NCBI GenBank assembly: GCA_965365285.1
Contig: CBDUBC010000120.1
Location: 1 to 7,210 of the forward strand
From: JAURDE01 sp965365285
Lineage (GTDB): Bacteria; Bdellovibrionota; Bacteriovoracia; Bacteriovoracales; Bacteriovoracaceae
Length of the DNA: 7,210 bases
Reading direction: 5' to 3'
Each line of letters starts with the position of its first letter. Positions within the stretch are counted from its first letter, which is position 1. This document shows, one piece after another, positions 1 through 5,472 of this stretch. The position numbers and the translations under genes were made by a program. The notes beneath the pieces were generated by a model. The model saw only the letters and a list, made by a program, of their open reading frames with translations, was not told where the DNA came from and ran no database searches.

Positions 1-663
1 GTTTATTGGCCCGAAACCAAACTCCAGTGTGGGAATGTTGCCCCAATTAACGAAATGTATCACAAGTGTGATGAAGAAGAAAAAAGTGATGCCCCTAATG
101 ACTTTAGCACGAAAAACGAAATTATTTGAAGCTTGTTGCAAAAGTTTCACTTCTTCGGCTTTTCTTTTATTTAGATATTCATTCAACCAATTAATTGCCA
201 TATGTGCGGGAGTATCATCAACCTTAACAAATTTATCTAATTCAAGAGGATTCAGATCCAAATTCTTTTTAATCATGTGAATCTTATCTCCATATTCATT
301 TATCGTTTGTTCAATAATTTTTAGCTTCAAAGACTCTAATTTAGTAATATCTTTTATTTTAAGATAACTTTTAAGGGACTCCTTAAATTCCTGAAGGCGA
401 AGCTGAAATCTCTCAAAATATTTTAAATCCTTTCTTAGGACAAAGTTTTTAAAATGGTGGATGATTCCAAGATATCCAATTTCTCCTTTCAGCTCATAAA
501 GATACAAGGTACGCTTATTTGTTTCCTTTACCCTTCCATCAACTAATTCCTGATTGTTTGTAATATAATTATATTCCAGCTCGAAATTGAGATAGAGAGT
601 TACCAAAAAGGCGATTATGGAAAATACAAATAAATAAGTAAAAAACGGATTTTCTTTTTTCAT
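1..663 (-). CDS. Membrane sensor protein, N-terminal part (partial, runs off left edge)
   Basis: An uninterrupted minus-strand reading frame of 221 codons starts at the ATG at 663 and is still open at position 1, so the C-terminal output domain is missing. Residues 8-22 form a membrane helix behind a short lysine-rich start. Residues 23-181 are a mostly helical, charged, presumably periplasmic region, and residues 186-204 form a second membrane helix. The stretch around 58-78 (GEIGYLGIIHHFKNFVLR) and the DDTPAH motif at 149-154 resemble, from memory, a ligand-sensing helical region found in front of histidine kinase or cyclase domains. No HAMP-like linker follows helix 2; instead there is a short aromatic, glycine-rich segment (WGNIPTLEFGFG). 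The kind of output (kinase, GGDEF, chemotaxis) cannot be told. The start codon has only a weak ribosome site. The gene diverges from the dehydrogenase gene across 51 bp of AT-rich DNA. Confidence 0.8.
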   Translation of the reverse strand, partial: MKKENPFFTYLFVFSIIAFLVTLYLNFELEYNYITNNQELVDGRVKETNKRTLYLYELKGEIGYLGIIHHFKNFVLRKDLKYFERFQLRLQEFKESLKSYLKIKDITKLESLKLKIIEQTINEYGDKIHMIKKNLDLNPLELDKFVKVDDTPAHMAINWLNEYLNKRKAEEVKLLQQASNNFVFRAKVIRGITFFFFITLVIHFVNWGNIPTLEFGFGPIN

Positions 664-699
664 AAGGTCTACTTTTAATTAGAGTGCTTTGACATTTTA

Positions 700-705
700 T
701 ATTAT
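700..705 (+). promoter_or_regulatory. Possible -10 element (TATTAT) of the 715 gene
   Basis: TATTAT differs from TATAAT at one base and ends 9 nt before the ATG at 715, so transcription would start at or just before the start codon. No Shine-Dalgarno sequence precedes this ATG. A perfect TTGACA lies at 689-694 but is only 5 nt from this hexamer, so the two cannot pair as -35/-10. No good -35 box is seen at 16-18 bp. The surrounding DNA is AT-rich, so a chance match is quite possible. Confidence 0.3.
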
Positions 706-714
706 GATAAGTGA

Positions 715-1641
715 ATGATCCAAATTATTCACATCGGGCTTGGCCCTATTGGTCAAAAAGTAATTGAAGTCTCAAAAAGCTACTCGCATATCAACTCAGC
801 GAGTTATCACGATATCTCAGTCGATCTTATAGGCTCAGAAATTAATAAAAAAAAGATTCAGTCGCTAGATGATATTCAAACCAATTCTCACGACCAGGGA
901 GTTGCCATTGTCACAACAAGTAGTTCTCTTGAAAAAAACTTTTCGCTTTTCACAAAATTAATTGAACTTAAATGGAATATTGTCTCCAGCTGTGAAGAGC
1001 TCTCGTTTTCCAACCAAACCTCTCCCGATTTGACTGAAAAGCTCAATATTTTAGCAAAGGCCCACGCCGTTAAAGTGCTAGGAACTGGAATCAATCCTGG
1101 CTTTTTAATGGATCTTCTTCCATCAACCCTGTGTATGCTCAACCACCACATTGAGTCTATTCATATTGAGAGAATTCAAGATGCTTCTAGTAGAAGAATA
1201 CCATTTCAAAGAAAAATTGGTGCGGGGCTAACGCAAGAAGAATTTAATCAAAAGGTTCAAGACCAATCTCTTCGTCATGTTGGACTCAGAGAATCTCATG
1301 ATTTTTTAGAGCATTATCTTGGTTTTAAAATAGAGAAGAGAGAAGAAAATATCCAACCGATCTATAATGGTGAAAATATTAGCGGAGTAGAACAAAATTA
1401 TAGAGGCTATATCAATAATCAAGTCAAAATCGATCTCAACTTCAAAGCAAGTGTAGGAGAAAAAGATCCTCGTGATCGAATTCTCATAAAAGGCACTCCA
1501 GGATTAGATATGGTGATTAAAGGTGCAGTCCAAGGAGACGAAGGGACGATCGCTGTTCTTTTAAACTCAATCCCCTCCTTACTTGAATCCTCACCAGGTG
1601 TTAAGAATATGGGTGAGCTTCACTTATCTCCAAGATCGTAA
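715..1641 (+). CDS. 2,4-diaminopentanoate dehydrogenase-like NAD(P)-binding protein
   Basis: This 308-residue protein belongs to the dihydrodipicolinate-reductase-like Rossmann family whose characterised member is 2,4-diaminopentanoate dehydrogenase (Ord) of ornithine degradation. The nucleotide-binding loop GLGPIGQ is at residues 8-14. The family signature GTGINPGFLMDLLP is at 123-136, followed by DASSRR at 156-161, KIGAGLT at 167-173 and HVGLRES at 188-194. Length is close to the roughly 330-350 residues I recall for the family. It is probably a cytosolic oxidoreductase acting on an amino acid or imine; the exact substrate is not predictable, and many relatives are annotated only as dihydrodipicolinate reductase. 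The ATG at 715 is favoured because the glycine loop must lie near the N-terminus. The 3' end overlaps the convergent hydrolase gene by 22 bp. No ornithine-degradation partner (such as OrtA/OrtB or OraE) is in the window, which argues against that pathway. Confidence 0.85.
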   Translation: MIQIIHIGLGPIGQKVIEVSKSYSHINSASYHDISVDLIGSEINKKKIQSLDDIQTNSHDQGVAIVTTSSSLEKNFSLFTKLIELKWNIVSSCEELSFSNQTSPDLTEKLNILAKAHAVKVLGTGINPGFLMDLLPSTLCMLNHHIESIHIERIQDASSRRIPFQRKIGAGLTQEEFNQKVQDQSLRHVGLRESHDFLEHYLGFKIEKREENIQPIYNGENISGVEQNYRGYINNQVKIDLNFKASVGEKDPRDRILIKGTPGLDMVIKGAVQGDEGTIAVLLNSIPSLLESSPGVKNMGELHLSPRS

Positions 1642-2621
1642 GTTTCCATTAGGTATCCAAAGCTATCGCTTTTCATAACATTGAGATCTTTTGTAAACAT
1701 GGAAGGAACAACTTCTTTTTTAAGAATAATGTCACCACCAGGGTTTAAATGGAGATATTCATTTGTTAAATCTTCATTTTGATCATTAATAAGATGAAGA
1801 GGAATTTTAGAAAGTTTGGTCTTAGCAAGAAGTTGTCCCTCTTTCAAAGGAGTAAAATTATACTCATCAATATTTTCAGGAAAAACAAGATCATATTTCT
1901 GATATTGAAAGCCTACATTTAAATCTTGAGGGACTTTAACTCTTATCACCGTATGATAAATAGAGAGATCTAACGGTCCCACCGGTAAATTTAACTTTCC
2001 CATATGAAGTACATCATGTACAAAATCAACAGACTTCTTTCGCCCCATTTGATTACAGGACTGACCACACTCTAGAGTTATTGAAGGAGCTAGCGCACCA
2101 AACCTTCTGGAAAAAACGTGTTTAGGCTCCTCAAAAAAGACTAAGTTTCTTGAGAAAAGACTACCTAAATAAACGGTCTGTGGATCAATATGAGTAATAC
2201 ATGCATAGAGAGGATTTTTTCCGGTGTTATTATGTAGATCAATTGAGGCAAACAGTTTTTTATCTTTTATCCAACCTATAAAGTCTCTTGCCAAAAGGTT
2301 TTCGCCCTCATCACTCCAAATACGATTAAAATCCATTTGATCAGATAGGTGTCTTAAATTTTGAGCACACGCCTGAACATTACCTACTAGAATTGCTAAA
2401 TTTCGATTGGGAGTTCTGTTTCCAATAACTTTTTTAAGCTGATTAAGGAGCTCTAATCCTACAGTCTCATTACCATGTAAGAGTATAGAGACCACAACCC
2501 AATCCTTCTTATCAAAATCGAGCTCAATTAATGTTGGTCCCTTGAAGTAATTTAAAATATTCTTTTGATTAATTTCTTCAGAAAAAGTTGGCAATGTTTT
2601 GAGTATCGTTAAATTTTCCAT
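1620..2621 (-). CDS. Succinylglutamate desuccinylase/aspartoacylase family zinc hydrolase
   Basis: This 333-residue protein has the M14-type AstE/AspA fold signature. Family members use one zinc ion to hydrolyse the amide bond of N-acyl amino acids such as N-succinylglutamate or N-acetylaspartate. Visible active-site parts are HGNE at residues 49-52 (zinc ligands H49 and E52), DFNRIW at 97-102 (substrate-binding R100), DLHN at 128-131 (third zinc ligand H130) and TLECG at 182-186 (catalytic E184). About 120 further residues form the C-terminal beta-rich domain usual in this family. The ATG overlaps the end of the upstream ligase gene by 13 bp and has no clear ribosome site of its own, so its translation is probably coupled to that gene. 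It lacks the arginine-succinyltransferase neighbours (astA, astB, astD), so a role in arginine breakdown is not supported. More likely it trims or releases the product of the ligase. Confidence 0.87.
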   Translation of the reverse strand: MENLTILKTLPTFSEEINQKNILNYFKGPTLIELDFDKKDWVVVSILLHGNETVGLELLNQLKKVIGNRTPNRNLAILVGNVQACAQNLRHLSDQMDFNRIWSDEGENLLARDFIGWIKDKKLFASIDLHNNTGKNPLYACITHIDPQTVYLGSLFSRNLVFFEEPKHVFSRRFGALAPSITLECGQSCNQMGRKKSVDFVHDVLHMGKLNLPVGPLDLSIYHTVIRVKVPQDLNVGFQYQKYDLVFPENIDEYNFTPLKEGQLLAKTKLSKIPLHLINDQNEDLTNEYLHLNPGGDIILKKEVVPSMFTKDLNVMKSDSFGYLMETYDLGDK

Positions 2622-4036
2622 AAATGTACAGGGGATCCCGAGCTTTGCTTTTCCAAGTAATTTAGAGTTAATGCGTAAAAATCCTCTCCCCTTTTTTCTA
2701 CAAAGTCTTTTTGCCAGTTGGCGCCATTTTGATTAGTTTTAACACGCTCTCCAATAATTTCGTCGAGGTAAAATATGACTTCATCTTTATCAACCCCAGA
2801 TTCAATAAGTGCCATTTTAGATTCGGGAATGAGGACTTGGAGGATAAGCTCTCTGAGTGAAACCTTTTTTCCAAACCAAAATATTTCTGATTGAAGTCCA
2901 TTTTTAGCCGCATTATAAAAATTATCTTTGGCCTGATCAAAGGTCTTTTGAGAATAGTCCTTTTGAATAAGGGCATGCGTGAGACCAATATAAAAAACCA
3001 TATTGGCCATGATATCGACGATCGTTGGCCCTGATGCCATCACTCGTTGCTCAAGTCTAAGATGCGGACATCCATTTGAGTCATGACCGATAATGGGTCT
3101 ATTCCATCTCCAAATAGTTCCATTATGGAATTTTAAATGAGAAAGCTTCTCAGGGTGATGTTCAAAAAGCAGTGGAATGAGGGCCGGATATCCATCTAGA
3201 TTTTCCAGAAAAAGTTCTAGTAAATTATTTCTTGCAAAACCATTACCAAAACTTACTCGGCCGATATTTTCACCATGACTATTTCTAAAGCTTGCTATCT
3301 GAACCGCCTGTTCAAAAATGGGAATTCTCGTTTCGTCCCATAACTGATTTCCATAAAGAAAGGGGGAGTTTGCAGCTATTGCCACTAAAGGAGCTGACGC
3401 AATCAAAGAGGCATTATAATAATCTTTTGATTTCTCTAGCCCTACTTGGAGGTGAACTTGAATACTAGTTGCTGCGGCTTCTAGCATAATATCTTGTTTA
3501 ACAAGATCGAGACAGTCTTTCTTTTCAATATGAATACGAAGTTCTTTATTTTTACGAAGGTGAAATAGCTGCTCATTAAGGGCCTTATAGCGATTTGATT
3601 TTGTCATGAAATCCAAGCAAAGCATCTGATCAGATACCGTAGGCATTACTCCAATAAGCATGGGGTTAAAACCTAAGCTTTTTGAAGTTGCCTCACATTT
3701 TGACCATAAGAAAGACAGCTGCTTATTCATATTTCCAAAACAAGTGCCGCTAAGAGGGAGAGGGTCTACATTAAGTTCAAAATTATATTGCGCAAGCTCC
3801 GGTACCACTAAAGGGTCCTGAACTTTATTAATGAAATCCATATTATTTGGGGCCGGAAGACCTTTTTCATCTACAAGCCATGCTTCCACTTCAAGTCCTA
3901 TAGTTGGAACCTCAGGCTCTTCAATATTTTTATGTTTGAAATGCTTTTGAAGTATACTTGTTTCAACTCGAAGTCTTTGCTTAAAGGCGTCCCTATGAGT
4001 TTCATTAAACTCTGTTGTGCTAATCTCTTGCCCCAT
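2609..4036 (-). CDS. Glutamate-cysteine ligase family (GCS2) ATP-dependent amide ligase
   Basis: This 475-residue cytosolic protein matches the GCS2 family, which contains plant-type and proteobacterial gamma-glutamylcysteine synthetases, EgtA, and YbdK-type carboxylate-amine ligases. These share the glutamine-synthetase catalytic fold and use ATP to join a carboxylate, usually the gamma-carboxyl of glutamate, to an amine. Key segments are GLEVE at residues 47-51 (metal-binding glutamates E49 and E51), NFELNVDPLPLSG at 85-97, AAATSIQVHLQV at 187-198, the HNGTIWRWNRP segment at 304-314 and LRLEQRVMASGP at 326-337. It is longer than YbdK (about 370 residues, from memory) and near the size of true glutathione-pathway ligases, but no gshB is nearby. 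The cysteine-ligase name should therefore be read as family only. The start at 4036 has a good ribosome site. It is the first gene of a two-gene operon with the hydrolase. Confidence 0.88.
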   Translation of the reverse strand: MGQEISTTEFNETHRDAFKQRLRVETSILQKHFKHKNIEEPEVPTIGLEVEAWLVDEKGLPAPNNMDFINKVQDPLVVPELAQYNFELNVDPLPLSGTCFGNMNKQLSFLWSKCEATSKSLGFNPMLIGVMPTVSDQMLCLDFMTKSNRYKALNEQLFHLRKNKELRIHIEKKDCLDLVKQDIMLEAAATSIQVHLQVGLEKSKDYYNASLIASAPLVAIAANSPFLYGNQLWDETRIPIFEQAVQIASFRNSHGENIGRVSFGNGFARNNLLELFLENLDGYPALIPLLFEHHPEKLSHLKFHNGTIWRWNRPIIGHDSNGCPHLRLEQRVMASGPTIVDIMANMVFYIGLTHALIQKDYSQKTFDQAKDNFYNAAKNGLQSEIFWFGKKVSLRELILQVLIPESKMALIESGVDKDEVIFYLDEIIGERVKTNQNGANWQKDFVEKRGEDFYALTLNYLEKQSSGSPVHLWKI

Positions 4037-4043
4037 GAATGAA

Positions 4044-4050
4044 TCTCCCT
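4044..4050 (-). promoter_or_regulatory. Ribosome binding site of the GCS2 ligase gene
   Basis: On the minus strand this reads AGGGAGA, 7 nt before the ATG at 4036. It supports that start codon and contrasts with several other genes in the window that lack such a site. Confidence 0.65.
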
Positions 4051-4109
4051 ACTACCTCTATAAAATAAGATAAGGCATAGGATGTAAATGTTGAAGTTTA
4101 TTAGTGAAG

Positions 4110-4123
4110 ATGATCTAGATCAT
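4110..4123. repeat. Perfect 14-bp palindrome ATGATCTAGATCAT
   Basis: The two halves are exact inverse complements with no spacer. It lies 5 bp beyond the stop codon of the AlkB-like gene and 73 bp upstream of the GCS2 start, with both genes on the minus strand. As a hairpin it would be a weak AT-rich 5-bp stem with a CTAG loop and no following T-run, so it is not a convincing terminator. It could be a binding site for a dimeric regulator of the ligase operon, or chance. Confidence 0.4.
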
Positions 4124-4128
4124 ATTAT

Positions 4129-5118
4129 TTAGGAAATTCTTTTATCCATGATTTTAAACCAAAGAGGTGGGATCAAACTGATGAGAACCAAGGTAGGATA
4201 CCCATAGGGAAGTTGTGGAGCATTAGGAAGAGAACGAAGCGTTGGATAGGTTCGGTTTGGATTTTCATGATGATCTGAGTGGCGTGTCAATTCAAATAGA
4301 ACGGCCCGTCCAATTATATGATCTGAGTTCCAGCTATGCCAAGGTTTTACTTTTTCATAACGCCCACTTGGATTCTTTTTTCTAAGTAATCCGTAATGTT
4401 CAACATAATTTATATTTTCTAATAAAATTACGCCAACCATAGCGGAAGTAAAATAATAGAAATAATTTTCAAGACCATAGAAATAAACTAACAATGTCAT
4501 AAATGCGGTTTGAAGAAGTACATAGTTTATAAAATGATTATGAAACGAAAAAACAGGCATGGACTTTGATTGAAGTCTTTTTTTCTCTAAGTTAATTGCC
4601 GATTTAAGTCCCATAGCAATGGATCTTGGTATAAAACGAAAAACACTCATTCCCTTTGGTGCCGAAGCAGGATCTTCAGGTGTGGCAACATAGCGATGAT
4701 GACCTCGATTATGTTCAATTAAAAAATGAAGATAATGGGCCTGAAGAAAAAGTAGATGAGAGATCAGTTGATCGAACTTTCCACTTCGATGACCAAGCTC
4801 ATGCCCGACATTAATTCCCATGATCGCGATAGAAATCCCAAATGAAATGATAAGCCCACCCTTTTCAAGAATGGAGGCTTCCCCTATTCGGTCTAGAAAA
4901 AGGTATCCTGCAAAGGCAAGTAGCGGAAGTTGAAGATACAAAAGAACATCATAATAGAGGTTATTTTCTTTGTAGGGTGATTTCGAGGTAGATAAAAGAA
5001 GCTCTAAAATAGGCAGAACGATAAAGGCAAAAAGGAGTTGGGAATACGTCCCAATGCCTTCAGCACTAACTGAAATATATAAAAATAGCGGTATAGAAAA
5101 TGAGATTAAATAAAGCAT
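4129..5118 (-). CDS. alkB: AlkB-like membrane diiron monooxygenase (alkane 1-monooxygenase family)
   Basis: This 329-residue integral membrane protein carries every AlkB signature: HELGH at residues 106-110, EHNRGHH at 135-141, NYVEHYGL at 237-244 and RHSDHH at 279-284. Together they give the nine histidines (106, 110, 136, 140, 141, 241, 280, 283, 284) that hold the two irons in AlkB structures. The flanking TPEDPAS (146-152) and WNSDH (263-267) are also typical. Hydrophobic helices lie near 1-17, 24-44, 58-75, 87-104, 197-214, 220-234 and 307-322. Classical AlkB adds an oxygen to a terminal alkane carbon using electrons from rubredoxin. This copy is shorter than the roughly 400 residues usual for AlkB, has no fused rubredoxin, and has no rubredoxin or reductase gene nearby. 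Its true substrate may be another lipid-like chain. The ATG at 5118 puts a hydrophobic helix at the very N-terminus, as expected. Confidence 0.9.
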   Translation of the reverse strand: MLYLISFSIPLFLYISVSAEGIGTYSQLLFAFIVLPILELLLSTSKSPYKENNLYYDVLLYLQLPLLAFAGYLFLDRIGEASILEKGGLIISFGISIAIMGINVGHELGHRSGKFDQLISHLLFLQAHYLHFLIEHNRGHHRYVATPEDPASAPKGMSVFRFIPRSIAMGLKSAINLEKKRLQSKSMPVFSFHNHFINYVLLQTAFMTLLVYFYGLENYFYYFTSAMVGVILLENINYVEHYGLLRKKNPSGRYEKVKPWHSWNSDHIIGRAVLFELTRHSDHHENPNRTYPTLRSLPNAPQLPYGYPTLVLISLIPPLWFKIMDKRIS

Positions 5119-5127
5119 CTTCTCTCT

Positions 5128-5133
5128 ATTATA
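5128..5133 (-). promoter_or_regulatory. Consensus -10 element (TATAAT) of the AlkB-like gene
   Basis: On the minus strand this is a perfect TATAAT ending 9 nt before the ATG at 5118, so the transcript would begin within a few bases of the start codon. The intervening bases are purine-rich (GAGAGAAG) and could instead serve as a weak ribosome site for a longer transcript. No strong -35 box is seen at the usual distance. Confidence 0.4.
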
Positions 5134-5150
5134 TGCTTAAAGTTTAGACA

Positions 5151-5178
5151 TTGAGTAATTATCAAAGTCCTTTATATT
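5151..5178 (+). promoter_or_regulatory. Possible promoter of the 5251 gene (TTGAGT, 16 bp, TATATT)
   Basis: TTGAGT at 5151-5156 and TATATT at 5173-5178 are 16 bp apart and resemble a housekeeping promoter facing right. This would give a 5' leader of roughly 65 nt. The match is modest and the region is AT-rich. Confidence 0.3.
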
Positions 5179-5238
5179 CGTAAATGCCTGAAATTACGTA
5201 TCCCAAACTGGCTAAAGTCTTGCAACAAATATTTGAAT

Positions 5239-5245
5239 AAAGGAG
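5239..5245 (+). promoter_or_regulatory. Ribosome binding site deciding the start at 5251
   Basis: AAAGGAG lies 5 nt before the ATG at 5251. It is inside the coding sequence if an upstream in-frame TTG at 5233 is used as the start, so it argues for the ATG as the real start codon. Confidence 0.75.
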
Positions 5246-5250
5246 TCCAT

Positions 5251-5424
5251 ATGAGACCTGAAATATTCTTAGCAAGAAAGGGCTTTCGAACCCTTACCAT
5301 AAAAAAGACCTTTAGACGTCATTGTGAACGATTGGCCGAAAAAATGCGCCTTGGTAAAAGAAAGTCGTACCCTGAGGAAGTCCTAGTGAAAGCATGGGAA
5401 CAAATGATGGGTAGAAGCCTCTAA
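5251..5424 (+). CDS. Small basic protein of unknown function (57 residues)
   Basis: I do not recognise this protein. It starts at the ATG at 5251, which has a strong Shine-Dalgarno sequence; an in-frame TTG 18 nt upstream is less likely. The N-terminal two thirds is rich in arginine and lysine (for example KKTFRRH and LGKRKSY) and has no membrane helix or signal peptide. The C-terminal part (residues about 40-54, YPEEVLVKAWEQMMG) looks like an amphipathic helix. The charge would suit binding to nucleic acid, ribosome or membrane surface, but that is a guess. It lies in the same direction as the HTTM gene, 48 bp upstream of it, and they may be co-transcribed. It diverges from the AlkB-like gene. 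Confidence 0.7.
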   Translation: MRPEIFLARKGFRTLTIKKTFRRHCERLAEKMRLGKRKSYPEEVLVKAWEQMMGRSL

Positions 5425-5456
5425 AAACTTTCCCTCTACCCTCTAATCCCTATATC

Positions 5457-5462
5457 TATTAT
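5457..5462 (+). promoter_or_regulatory. Possible -10 element (TATTAT) of the HTTM gene
   Basis: TATTAT ends 10 nt before the GTG start codon at 5473, and no ribosome site is visible between them. It could drive a nearly leaderless transcript of the HTTM gene independent of the small gene upstream. No clear -35 element is present and the match may be chance. Confidence 0.3.
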
Positions 5463-5472
5463 TCTTTAATAG

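Noticed and set aside
29..280. Plus-strand open frame of 83 codons
   Set aside because: It lies wholly antisense to the partial sensor gene, whose translation shows clear membrane helices and an uninterrupted frame.
689..694. Perfect TTGACA before the gene at 715
   Set aside because: A matching -10 at 16-18 bp would overlap the start codon and reads TGAATG-like sequence, and the nearer TATTAT is only 5 bp away, so the box has no partner.
847..858. Run of eight A bases in the dehydrogenase gene as a slippage or frameshift site
   Set aside because: The frame continues correctly through it to the family signature motifs, and no alternative product is apparent.
5226..5235. 10-bp palindrome CAAATATTTG before the 5251 gene as an operator
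   Set aside because: It is short and AT-only in its core, so it is expected by chance in such AT-rich DNA.
5214..5240. TAAAGTCT followed 11 bp later by TTTGAATA, resembling a flagellar sigma-28 promoter
   Set aside because: The -10 half hardly matches GCCGATAA, and the transcript would start inside the ribosome site of the 5251 gene.
5409..5441. Inverted repeat GGGTAGA/TCTACCC across the end of the 57-residue gene as a terminator
   Set aside because: The stem is only 7 bp with a 19-nt loop and no T-run directly follows, so termination is not supported.
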